Positions 1 to 6,425 are shown, counted from the stretch's first letter. The stretch is 7,140 nucleotides of DNA from an uncultured Bacteroidales bacterium (GCA_903912795.1 CAIWIS010000616.1:1-7140), one strand, 5' to 3'. The notes: generated by a model from the letters alone, not told the origin. Translations and numbers: made by a program.

Positions 1-1
1 A

Positions 2-2251
2 GTAGGTGAGAATAAACTTTATTTACAAGATTTTATTCTTGAACCGTCACAAATTGATTCTGTATCCTCATCCTCTAAGCTTTTAGATGTAAAACTGGCA
101 TCCAATAAACTCATAGCTATATTATTGGCCGACAGTAGCATGGAACAATTTGTTGATTTACATATTTGGATAAAAGGCATTGCCTACTCCGTCCCATGCC
201 GCAAAACGGATAAAGTGAATTACACCTTCACTTTTAATCCACAAGGAAAAAGTTATAAAAAAGTACAAATTGCAGGACAAATGAACGACTGGACACCAAG
301 TCGAATGCCCGATTTAATATTGAATACCAGTGGTTTGTACGAAATATCGATGAATATGAGTCCAGGGTCATACTTGTATCAAATGCTACTTGATGGCGAC
401 CAAAACCACGATGCTAATAATCCGAACAAAGTGGATAATGGTTTCGGTAAATTTAATTCCATTTTGCAAATTGCAGGTAAAAACGATTCATTCCCCATAC
501 TCACAACCGACGATTTTGAAAACGATAAAATCCAATTATCAACTCAAAATACTATAAATAAAGTGTTTGTGTACTGGCAAAATTATTTATTACCTGATAA
601 TTTTATTAAAATTGAAAAGGGCCAAATTATTTTTGATATTCCTGCCGAAGCTGACAAGCTAGAACGTTCGTACTTACGAGTTTGGGCGAGCAATGACTTT
701 GGCGTGAGTAATGATATTTTAATTCCACTTCAGAATGGAGATGTATTAACTAAGGGAAATCAAGTAAAACGAACCGATAAACATGCTCAAATCATGTATT
801 TTATGTTGATCGATCGATTTATGAATGGTGATAAGAGTAACGACAAACCATTAAATCGCCCAGATGTAAATCCGAAAGTTGACTTTTGGGGAGGTGATTT
901 AGCTGGACTACAACAAAAAATTTCAGATGGATATTTCGAAAAATTAGGTGTAAATACACTTTGGATTTCGCCACTCAATCAAAATCCGTTGGAACCTTAT
1001 GGCTATTCCGAAGTTGGCAAAACAAAATTTTCGGGCTATCACGGCTATTGGCCAATATCGTCGTCGCAAGTTGATTTTCGATTTGGTACAAACAATGAGC
1101 TTAAAACACTGGTTAGCAAAGCACACGACAACGAAATGAATATATTGCTCGACTATGTAGCCAATCATGTTCACGAGGCACATCCACTTTATAAACAGCA
1201 CCCTGAATTTGCCACACAACTTATTTTACCTGATGGTACACTGAACGTGGCTAAATGGGACGAATACCGCCTTACTACTTGGTTCGATACCTTTATGCCT
1301 TCGCTCGATTATTCGAACCCTAAAGTGGTGGAAATGATGACCGATTCAGCCTTATTTTGGTTGAAGGAATTTAAATTAGACGGTTTCAGACATGATGCCT
1401 GCAAACATATAAACGAGGAATTTTGGCGCATGCTTACCTTGAAAATGAAACGTGAGTTGCAAGGAAAAGCTCCTTATCAGATTGGCGAAACCTATGGAAG
1501 TTCCAAATTAATAGCAAGTTACCTTACAAGTGGAATGCTCGATGGTCAGTTCGATTTTAATGTGTACGACATTGCCAACACCACATTTGCAGGTTCGGGC
1601 GGCGGCGATTTAAGCCGTGTACAGGATGTTTTCAGTTCGAGTCTGAATATATTTGGAACACATAATTTAATGGGTTATATATCTGGAAATCACGACAAAC
1701 CTCGCTTTATGGCACAGGCTTCGGGCGATTTAATTCAGGGAGAAGATACTAAAGCAGCAGGTTGGAAACGAAAAATTGGCATTACCGATTCCACTGCTTA
1801 TGACAAACTATTCTTGTTTCATGCATTTAACCTCACCATTCCAGGTATTCCGGTAATATATTATGGCGACGAAATTGGAATGACTGGTGCAAATGACCCT
1901 GATTGCAGGCAAATGATGCGCTTTGATGGTTGGAATAATCGTGAATCAAAACTTTGGAATAATATTGCCACACTCACCCATTTACGCAAAAATAATCCGG
2001 TTTTGGTATATGGTGACTTTATAAATTTGCAAACTAAACCCGAAACATGGGTGTATGCACGCAAGTATTTTAGCAAAGAAGCAATTATATTTATCAATAA
2101 TTCAGCAAAAAGCAGTACTTTTGAAGTGAATTTACCAAAAACATTGAAGGCTGAAAAGTTGAAAGCTACTTTTGGAAACAAATTCTCTGATTCAAATCAA
2201 AAAATAGGACTTACACTTCCGGCTTACGGAGTTGAGGTTTTGATAAATTAG
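2..2251 (+). CDS. GH13 alpha-amylase-family glycoside hydrolase, 5'-partial
   Basis: This enzyme should hydrolyse alpha-1,4 (possibly alpha-1,6) glucosidic bonds in starch-like or maltodextrin substrates. The 749 visible residues (numbered from the codon at base 2) comprise a leading beta-rich segment, a CBM48/E-set-like beta-sandwich (about 72-159, with the motif QMNDW), a linking beta region, and a GH13 barrel from about 263 (MYFMLIDRF). The four conserved GH13 regions are present: DYVANH (384-389), GFRHDACKH with nucleophile D465, GETYG with acid/base E496, and GNHD with transition-state stabiliser D565. PGIPVIYYGDE and DPDCRQMMRF follow, then a short C-terminal beta domain ending in LPAYGVEVLIN. 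All catalytic residues are intact. The frame is open to the left edge, so the true start and any signal peptide lie outside; the TTG at 125 falls inside the N-terminal domain. There is no type IX secretion tail at the C-terminus. The layout resembles neopullulanase/cyclomaltodextrinase-type enzymes, but exact specificity cannot be read from sequence. Family certain, subfamily not. Confidence 0.93.
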   Translation, partial: VGENKLYLQDFILEPSQIDSVSSSSKLLDVKLASNKLIAILLADSSMEQFVDLHIWIKGIAYSVPCRKTDKVNYTFTFNPQGKSYKKVQIAGQMNDWTPSRMPDLILNTSGLYEISMNMSPGSYLYQMLLDGDQNHDANNPNKVDNGFGKFNSILQIAGKNDSFPILTTDDFENDKIQLSTQNTINKVFVYWQNYLLPDNFIKIEKGQIIFDIPAEADKLERSYLRVWASNDFGVSNDILIPLQNGDVLTKGNQVKRTDKHAQIMYFMLIDRFMNGDKSNDKPLNRPDVNPKVDFWGGDLAGLQQKISDGYFEKLGVNTLWISPLNQNPLEPYGYSEVGKTKFSGYHGYWPISSSQVDFRFGTNNELKTLVSKAHDNEMNILLDYVANHVHEAHPLYKQHPEFATQLILPDGTLNVAKWDEYRLTTWFDTFMPSLDYSNPKVVEMMTDSALFWLKEFKLDGFRHDACKHINEEFWRMLTLKMKRELQGKAPYQIGETYGSSKLIASYLTSGMLDGQFDFNVYDIANTTFAGSGGGDLSRVQDVFSSSLNIFGTHNLMGYISGNHDKPRFMAQASGDLIQGEDTKAAGWKRKIGITDSTAYDKLFLFHAFNLTIPGIPVIYYGDEIGMTGANDPDCRQMMRFDGWNNRESKLWNNIATLTHLRKNNPVLVYGDFINLQTKPETWVYARKYFSKEAIIFINNSAKSSTFEVNLPKTLKAEKLKATFGNKFSDSNQKIGLTLPAYGVEVLIN

Positions 2252-2354
2252 AAAATTGAAATTATGAAATAAGGTAAGATTTATTATTTAAATTGTCAAG
2301 TTTCATTTTCATATTTTCCCGTTTTCTAAATTACTGAATATAAAATACGATAAT

Positions 2355-2855
2355 ATGATTCAAATTAACGACAAAGCACTTGCTGAAGCTGTAAATGAAG
2401 GAATGGACGAATTTCTTCAAGTATTTATTGATGCTTATTTACAGGCAGTTGATGGAAAACTGACAGCCGAGAACATGAGTAAATTAAACGGGTCGCAACA
2501 TACTTTATTGGCTTGGCATTTTTTCACAACCGAAATGCGTGATGGTGGATTTGTGCAGTTAATACAAAACGGTTATGGTGGTTATATATTTGGAAATCCT
2601 TTTGCAAAAGCAATGAAACAATTTGGAGCTGTAGAACTTGGCAAACTAATTTACAAGGCAAAAGAAATTTACGACCCCAACAAAGCAGTACTCGAACGCG
2701 AAACTACCGAAGAGGAATTCAATGCCATGTATGTGGATTTTGAGGTATTTGACGATTTGGAGGAACAATATTTCGAGATGGAAGAACAACAAACATCCCT
2801 AATCGCAGCATACGTGGATGAACACATTGCCGATTTTGGCGAAATTATTAAGTAA
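2355..2855 (+). CDS. DMP19/DUF4375 family acidic protein
   Basis: A 166-residue cytosolic protein that I recognise as DUF4375/DMP19 from its core at about 44-80 (LNGSQHTLLAWHFFTTEMRDGG followed by Q-N-GYGGYIFGNP). The founding member, Neisseria DMP19, is a DNA-mimic protein that sequesters a transcription repressor; whether Bacteroidota members do this is not established. The sequence is strongly acidic: I count 31 Asp/Glu against 12 Lys/Arg, with acids concentrated between residues 114 and 160 (ETTEEE, DDLEE, EMEE). It has no signal peptide or membrane segment, and the length is usual for the family. The ATG start at 2355 follows a 103-bp AT-rich gap with no convincing promoter. The ridA-like gene starts 17 bp after the stop, so the two are probably cotranscribed. 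Family call is firm; function is open. Confidence 0.85.
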   Translation: MIQINDKALAEAVNEGMDEFLQVFIDAYLQAVDGKLTAENMSKLNGSQHTLLAWHFFTTEMRDGGFVQLIQNGYGGYIFGNPFAKAMKQFGAVELGKLIYKAKEIYDPNKAVLERETTEEEFNAMYVDFEVFDDLEEQYFEMEEQQTSLIAAYVDEHIADFGEIIK

Positions 2856-2872
2856 TTATTTACAATTTACAA

Positions 2873-3250
2873 ATGAAAAAAATAATCAACACTACAAACG
2901 CTCCAGCTGCCATTGGCCCATACAGTCAGGCCATAGAAGCAAACGGAACACTTTATATTTCAGGACAATTGCCTATAAATCCAGCAGTTGGTAAAATTGA
3001 AGCTTTAGAAATCACATTGCAAACCGAACAAGTTTTTGCAAATATTTTGGCAATACTTTCCGAAGCAGGTTATACTTTTGTCGACGTTGTAAAATCTACC
3101 GTTTTCCTATCAGATATAAGCAACTTTGCTGGAATGAACGAGGTATACAAAAAATATTATCAAACGGAATGTCCGGCCCGTTCAGCTTTTGCTGTGAAGG
3201 ATTTACCACTTGGTGCATTGGTCGAAATTGAAACTATTGCCGTTAAATAA
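2873..3250 (+). CDS. ridA: RidA family 2-iminobutanoate/2-iminopropanoate deaminase
   Basis: A 125-residue cytosolic protein of the RidA/YjgF/YER057c/UK114 family, which hydrolyses reactive enamine/imine intermediates released by PLP enzymes such as threonine dehydratase, giving 2-oxoacids and ammonia. Visible hallmarks are NAPAAIGPYSQA near the N-terminus (10-20), ISGQLP (29-34), PARSAFAV (101-108) with R103 aligning to the catalytic arginine R105 of E. coli RidA, and LPLGALVEIE (111-120) with E118 aligning to E. coli E120. Active-site residues are therefore those of a true RidA-type deaminase rather than one of the inactive subgroups. Members act as trimers. Length is normal for the family. 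The start is the ATG at 2873, giving the typical M-K-K-I-I-N-T opening. It lies 17 bp behind the DMP19-family gene and probably shares its transcript. Confidence 0.95.
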   Translation: MKKIINTTNAPAAIGPYSQAIEANGTLYISGQLPINPAVGKIEALEITLQTEQVFANILAILSEAGYTFVDVVKSTVFLSDISNFAGMNEVYKKYYQTECPARSAFAVKDLPLGALVEIETIAVK

Positions 3251-3253
3251 AGC

Positions 3254-3280
3254 ATTATTGCTTATTGGTTGTGCAATAAT
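3254..3280 (+). terminator. Inverted repeat after ridA, possible weak terminator
   Basis: ATTATTGC at 3254-3261 is perfectly repeated in inverse as GCAATAAT at 3273-3280, with an 11-nt loop, three bases after the ridA stop. The stem is 8 bp, AT-rich, and followed by TTTA rather than a long T run. It could end the DMP19-ridA transcript or be a leader structure for the next gene 20 bp away. It could also be chance in AT-rich DNA. Confidence 0.3.
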
Positions 3281-3300
3281 TTACAACTAAGAGCGTTTTA

Positions 3301-3999
3301 ATGAAGTTAATAAACGGTATCAATAATTTTATGACAAAAATAAAAAAAACACTTTTGTTACTTGGTTTTGTTTCGGTGTGTATTACTAAACTCAATGCCC
3401 AAAACAGTTATCATGGCGATGATAAGTTTCTACATTTTGGTTTTTCGTTGGGGTTAAACACCATGGATTTTGGTGTAGGTTCAACCACACCAGCCAATAT
3501 CTCGAAATTGATTCCAGGTTTTTCGGTTGGTATTGTAAGTGATATGTTGCTAAGCAAATATCTAAATTTACGCTTTACTCCTGCCATGCATATTGGCGAC
3601 CGTGAGTTAGTTTTTAAAAATATGCCTCCAGCCGACGTAGTCTCGTCGGTTCTTGTAAGTGCACCCGTTTATATAAAATATAGTTCGGAACGATATGGCA
3701 ATATCCGACCATATTTAATTGGTGGTGGAGGTGTATATGTTGATTTAGGAAGGGATAGTGATAAGTCCATTATGCTTCGACCTTTCGATACTTTTTTTGA
3801 ATTTGGCGTGGGATGCGATATCTATTTCGACTTTTTCAAGTTAGCCCCTGAGCTTAAATTGGCTTTGGGCATGAACAATATGCTTACACCACTTACCGAC
3901 CGCGACACTGGAAACCTTACCGATGCTGAAAAGCAATATACAATGGCATTAAACAAATTAACGTCAAGATTAATAACCCTGACGTTTAATTTTGAATAA
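3301..3999 (+). CDS. porT: PorT-like type IX secretion outer-membrane beta-barrel protein
   Basis: This resembles PorT of Porphyromonas gingivalis and SprT of gliding flavobacteria, a small outer-membrane beta-barrel protein required for the type IX secretion system. It has a signal peptide followed by KFLHFGFSLGLN and alternating strands such as LNLRFTPAMHIGDRELVF, YGNIRPYLIGGGGVYVDLG and LAPELKLALGMNNML, ending in ITLTFNFE, whose terminal aromatic strand is typical of barrels. The 232-residue frame starts at ATG 3301, but a second ATG at 3331 gives a cleaner signal peptide (MTKIKKTLLLLGFVSVCITK, then LNA before Q), so the mature protein probably begins after that Ala; the 3331 start is slightly preferred. 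Other T9SS genes are not in the window; por genes are often scattered in Bacteroidota. Other small porin-family proteins share the general fold, so the symbol is likely but not certain. Confidence 0.75.
   Translation: MKLINGINNFMTKIKKTLLLLGFVSVCITKLNAQNSYHGDDKFLHFGFSLGLNTMDFGVGSTTPANISKLIPGFSVGIVSDMLLSKYLNLRFTPAMHIGDRELVFKNMPPADVVSSVLVSAPVYIKYSSERYGNIRPYLIGGGGVYVDLGRDSDKSIMLRPFDTFFEFGVGCDIYFDFFKLAPELKLALGMNNMLTPLTDRDTGNLTDAEKQYTMALNKLTSRLITLTFNFE
3958..3993 (+). terminator. Stem-loop at the end of porT, candidate terminator
   Basis: AACGTCA (3960-3966) and TGACGTT (3980-3986) form a perfect 7-bp inverted repeat with a 13-nt loop; two more pairs (TT at 3958-3959 with AA at 3988-3989) are possible across one bulged T. 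T-rich sequence follows (TTTAATTTT). It overlaps the last codons of the porT-like gene. A run of ten A residues at 3998-4007, read as T on the other strand, lies between the two converging genes and could help end the minus-strand transcript. Confidence 0.4.
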
Positions 4000-4011
4000 A
4001 AAAAAAATGAT

Positions 4012-4290
4012 TTAAATACTTTCTATTTGTTTAATTATTTCGACGAGTTTTTCGTCCCATGCTTTATATAAGCTTCGATAATAAGACTTTACAGATGCTG
4101 GATTTTGTTTACCACCAGGGCGATTAGAACGCAAAGTAAATTCGCGGGCTGTTTCAACAATTTTTACGACCAATGCTTCTGCTGCTTTTTCGTCAGTATT
4201 TTTATTCATTAAACAACGAAAATAAACATCAGTAATAAGTTCAGAACTAACGAACTGAATGGTTTTTTTGAGTTTTTTACGGCTTGACAT
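4012..4290 (-). CDS. Small basic protein of a Bacteroidota family of unknown function
   Basis: A 92-residue protein with no assigned function. It opens with a basic stretch (MSSRKKLKKTIQF) and continues as what should be mostly alpha-helix, including the segments SSELITDVYFRCLM, AAEALVVKIVETAREFTLRS and SYYRSLYKAWDEKLVEIIKQI. It resembles small uncharacterised helical proteins I associate with Bacteroidales genomes that begin with M-S-K/S-R-x-x-L-K-K; this is recollection, not a search. There is no signal peptide, membrane segment or metal-binding motif. Reality is supported by a TAACTTTG -7 element 23 bp upstream, the clean placement with 12 bp between its stop and the porT-like stop, and the absence of a competing frame. 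It is transcribed divergently from the lipoprotein gene. A nucleic-acid-binding or ribosome-associated role would fit the basic N-terminus, but that is speculation. Confidence 0.75.
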   Translation of the reverse strand: MSSRKKLKKTIQFVSSELITDVYFRCLMNKNTDEKAAEALVVKIVETAREFTLRSNRPGGKQNPASVKSYYRSLYKAWDEKLVEIIKQIESI

Positions 4291-4313
4291 TTTGTAGTGT
4301 TTTTAAATTTTTA

Positions 4314-4321
4314 CAAAGTTA
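4314..4321 (-). promoter_or_regulatory. -7 promoter element for the small basic protein gene
   Basis: Read on the minus strand this is TAACTTTG, a full match to the Bacteroidota sigma-ABfr -7 consensus TAnnTTTG, ending 23 bp before the ATG. A transcript would begin close to 4307 with a leader of roughly 16 nt. I see no TTG -33 element at the expected 19-21 bp spacing; the nearest upstream TTG is 30 bp away. Confidence 0.5.
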
Positions 4322-4433
4322 ATTCATTATTTTGGCATTTTCCATTTTTTTCAAAGAAATAATAATTTCAGTACACATATTATTTTTCAAAACCATGCTA
4401 TCATTTATTCAAAAATATGTTCAGTCAATTAAA

Positions 4434-5900
4434 ATGTTTAAAACCTCAACATTTTGGAAATTCATTTTATTAAGTTTGATTGTAACAAGCGTTTATTCAT
4501 GTCAGGATGAGGTATTTAGCACTAGTCCCGACAAGAAACTAGATTTTTCGAACGATACGCTTACTTTCGATACTATTTTTACATCGTTTGGAAGCAGAAC
4601 AGAGAAATTTTTGATTTACAATAATAATAACCGAGCACTGCGTATTAGTCAAATATATTTAGCAAAAGGTAGTAGCTCGAAATTCAGATTAAATGTTGAT
4701 GGCTCAGTAAATTCTCAAAACAAATTTAGTGAAATAGAAATTGGTGCAAATGACAGTATGTTTGTATTTGTTGAAACAACAATCGAAGCAACAAATGATA
4801 ACAATCCATTGTTAATAGAGGATTCTGTAAGTTTTGTATTGAATGGCAATAAACAACATGTTATGCTTGAAGCATTTGGACAAAACATACACTTATTGAA
4901 AAATGAAAATATAACTGAGAATACTAAATTTAAAATTGATAAACCGTATTTAATTTATGGTGACTTAACAGTTGATTCAGCCAGAACTCTAACATTACCA
5001 GCTGGTTGCAAACTTTTTTTTCATAACAATTCCAATCTACTAGTTTATGGCAATTTACGTACCGAAGGCACTTTTGAACAACCAGTTGAAATGCGTGGCG
5101 ATAGGCTTGATAAAGTGAAGTTTTTGGACCCAGTGCCATACAATTATGTGGCAGGACAATGGGGAGGCGTATACCTTTTGTGGAGTAAAGGCAAACATGT
5201 ACTTAAAAATACAAACATTACAAGTGGATATGTAGGACTTTATTCGCCAAATACCGATAGGAGTAATTTACCTGAAATTGAAATTGAAAACTGCCGAATT
5301 CATAACTTTGTGTTTTATGGCATAGTGGCTCAAAACACTGATTTAACAGTAAAAAATAGCGAAATATCAAACACAGGTAGTTTTACCGTGTTTTTAAGTG
5401 GTGGTACTCACGTTTTTCAACAAAGCACTATTGCTAACCATTATTCTTCAAACTCGTTTAATCCAGGTTCACGCGATAAAAACCCGGCTGTGATGATAAT
5501 GGGATTACAACGAACTGCACCCATGCAAACTGAATTTGTAAACTGTATTGTTTCTGGTAGTCTCGACAATGAATTGGCTATTGCCAGTCGGTTTTTGAAA
5601 GATTATAAAGGAGTCTTTACAAACTCGTATATAAAACGAAAACAGAAATATGAGTTAACACAATTTCAAGATATTCGTTGGTACCAACCTCTTGATACTA
5701 TCTTCCGTCAAGGTTCGTTCGATTACGAAAAGAAAAAGTATTTTAATTTCACTCCTGACTCACTTTCACCAGCTCGCAATATTGCCGATAAAGCGGTTGC
5801 ATCGCGTTTTCCATTGGATTTGAATGGTAAAAATCGCTTCTCGGATGACAATCCCGATGCTGGCTGTTATGAATGGCGAGCTTATAATCAACAATATTAA
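4434..5900 (+). CDS. Lipoprotein with right-handed parallel beta-helix
   Basis: The frame is open from 4332 (a TTG), but the ATG at 4434 gives a standard lipoprotein signal, MFKTSTFWKFILLSLIVTSV-YS-C, with the lipid-modified cysteine at residue 23; the ATG at 4395 would give an overlong leader. The 488-residue product then shows a beta-sandwich-like domain (about 34-150; DTLTFDTIF, KFLIYNNNNRALRISQIYLA), a parallel beta-helix (about 168-390; KPYLIYGDLTVDSARTLTLP, LLVYGNLRTEGTFEQPVEMR, GDRLD, GQWGGVYLLW, then short turns such as IEIENCRIHNFVFYGIVAQN), and a C-terminal DLNGKNRF...NPDAGCYEW motif seen in other Bacteroidota beta-helix proteins. Residues after the cysteine are Q-D-E; acidic pairs there resemble the surface-export signal of Bacteroidota lipoproteins, so cell-surface display is plausible. 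No catalytic residues of a polysaccharide lyase can be assigned. Substrate and role are unknown; the fold call is good. Confidence 0.85.
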   Translation: MFKTSTFWKFILLSLIVTSVYSCQDEVFSTSPDKKLDFSNDTLTFDTIFTSFGSRTEKFLIYNNNNRALRISQIYLAKGSSSKFRLNVDGSVNSQNKFSEIEIGANDSMFVFVETTIEATNDNNPLLIEDSVSFVLNGNKQHVMLEAFGQNIHLLKNENITENTKFKIDKPYLIYGDLTVDSARTLTLPAGCKLFFHNNSNLLVYGNLRTEGTFEQPVEMRGDRLDKVKFLDPVPYNYVAGQWGGVYLLWSKGKHVLKNTNITSGYVGLYSPNTDRSNLPEIEIENCRIHNFVFYGIVAQNTDLTVKNSEISNTGSFTVFLSGGTHVFQQSTIANHYSSNSFNPGSRDKNPAVMIMGLQRTAPMQTEFVNCIVSGSLDNELAIASRFLKDYKGVFTNSYIKRKQKYELTQFQDIRWYQPLDTIFRQGSFDYEKKKYFNFTPDSLSPARNIADKAVASRFPLDLNGKNRFSDDNPDAGCYEWRAYNQQY

Positions 5901-5935
5901 AATGTGAATTATTTTAATACCACTAAAAATTAGAT

Positions 5936-5943
5936 TATATTTG
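5936..5943 (+). promoter_or_regulatory. -7 promoter element for the zinc-ribbon gene
   Basis: TATATTTG matches the Bacteroidota -7 consensus TAnnTTTG in full and lies 39 bp before the ATG at 5983. There is no TTG -33 element at 19-21 bp upstream, only AT-rich sequence, so it may be weak or activator-dependent. A leader of about 30 nt would contain the palindrome at 5950-5959. Confidence 0.55.
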
Positions 5944-5949
5944 CACAAA

Positions 5950-5959
5950 AATTGCAATT
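5950..5959. repeat. 10-bp perfect palindrome in the zinc-ribbon gene leader
   Basis: AATTGCAATT is its own reverse complement. It sits just downstream of the -7 element, at or near the expected transcription start. TTGCA occurs at 5941-5945 and again inside the palindrome at 5952-5956, start-to-start 11 bp, about one helical turn. The placement suits an operator, but such a short AT-rich palindrome can arise by chance. Confidence 0.35.
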
Positions 5960-5982
5960 ATTGATTTAATATTCAGGTTAAC

Positions 5983-6411
5983 ATGTTGTTTAAAAATGAA
6001 ATTACGCCAGCGTTTGCAGCTGAATTAATGCAGGATAGCGATAAAGTACTTAAATTTGTTGCCGATATAAAATGGGAACAAGGTTACGCATGTAGAAATT
6101 GTGGACATACAAACTATTGCGAAGGAAAAACTGCTTCGTCGCGCAGATGTACACGGTGCAAAAAAGAAGAATCAGCTACATCGCATACCATTTTTCACAA
6201 TATAAAATTCCCCATTAATAAAGCCTTTTATATAGCATACAATGTTTGTGTTCTAGGCTCTGACTTTTCTTCTTATAATTTTTCCGATCAATTGGGACTC
6301 AATCAAATGACTTGTTGGAAGTTTCGGAAACGAATTCAGAATTGCATGTTGAAATTTGAAGTGTCCAAAAAAATTGAAATAAAACAGTTTTTAATGACTG
6401 AATATAAATAA
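5983..6411 (+). CDS. Stand-alone IS1595-type zinc-ribbon/HTH protein lacking a transposase domain
   Basis: A 142-residue protein matching the N-terminal DNA-binding half of IS1595-family transposases (Zn_Tnp_IS1595). Residues 31-41 (WEQGYACRNCG) supply C37 and C40; residues 54-60 (RRCTRCK) supply C56 and C59, completing a four-cysteine zinc ribbon. The family's following S-x-T-x-H-T-I-F-H segment (64-72) and helical stretch (80-92) are present, then an HTH-like part (about 95-122; FSDQLGLNQMTCWKFRKRIQ). The protein stops there: the DDE/DDN catalytic domain of about 150-200 residues is absent, and the next gene's stop lies 1 bp beyond, leaving no room for it. No terminal inverted repeats or decayed transposase reading frame are visible. 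The frame is clean, with its own -7 element at 5936-5943. It could be a domesticated DNA-binding regulator, or an element remnant still translated; I favour the former. Similar short proteins may recur in Bacteroidota, but I could not check. Confidence 0.8.
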   Translation: MLFKNEITPAFAAELMQDSDKVLKFVADIKWEQGYACRNCGHTNYCEGKTASSRRCTRCKKEESATSHTIFHNIKFPINKAFYIAYNVCVLGSDFSSYNFSDQLGLNQMTCWKFRKRIQNCMLKFEVSKKIEIKQFLMTEYK

Positions 6412-6425
6412 GTTAGTCAAAAACT
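6386..6425. terminator. Imperfect stem-loop across two converging stop codons
   Basis: TGACT (6395-6399) pairs with AGTCA (6415-6419), and beyond a 3-nt bulge AGTTTT (from 6386) can pair with AAAACT (6420-6425). The structure spans both stop codons, which are 1 bp apart, and could act in both directions. The 15-nt loop and bulge make it a weak candidate. Confidence 0.25.

Noticed and set aside
787..978. 63-codon minus-strand open frame
   Set aside because: It lies antisense inside the GH13 catalytic barrel, has no recognisable domain and no promoter; it is a coding shadow.
944..1219. 91-codon minus-strand open frame
   Set aside because: Antisense to conserved GH13 region I; composition (many Cys, Ile, Arg) is typical of a shadow frame.
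1861..2181. 106-codon minus-strand open frame
   Set aside because: Fully antisense to the amylase C-terminal region, with no family resemblance.
2251..2318. Imperfect inverted similarity between GAAAATTGAAATTATGAAA (2251-2269) and the A/T-rich stretch at 2301-2318
   Set aside because: Pairing needs bulges, has almost no GC pairs and a loop of about 30 nt; it is likely low-complexity chance rather than a terminator.
4381..4388. TATTTTTC as a -7 promoter element for the lipoprotein gene
   Set aside because: It misses the final G of TAnnTTTG and has no -33 TTG at proper spacing; such near matches are common in AT-rich DNA.
4332..4433. TTG-initiated N-terminal extension of the lipoprotein
   Set aside because: It would put 34 residues ahead of a normal lipoprotein signal peptide, and the ATG at 4434 gives the lipobox cysteine at residue 23.
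4930..5139. 69-codon minus-strand open frame
   Set aside because: Antisense to the beta-helix of the lipoprotein; no domain or start signals.
5766..5957. 63-codon minus-strand open frame running into the intergenic region
   Set aside because: Mostly antisense to the lipoprotein C-terminus; its hydrophobic look comes from AT-rich DNA, and its start overlaps the palindrome and promoter of the plus-strand gene.
5901..6412. Complete insertion sequence around the zinc-ribbon gene
   Set aside because: No terminal inverted repeats, target-site duplication or DDE domain can be seen, and both neighbours are intact.
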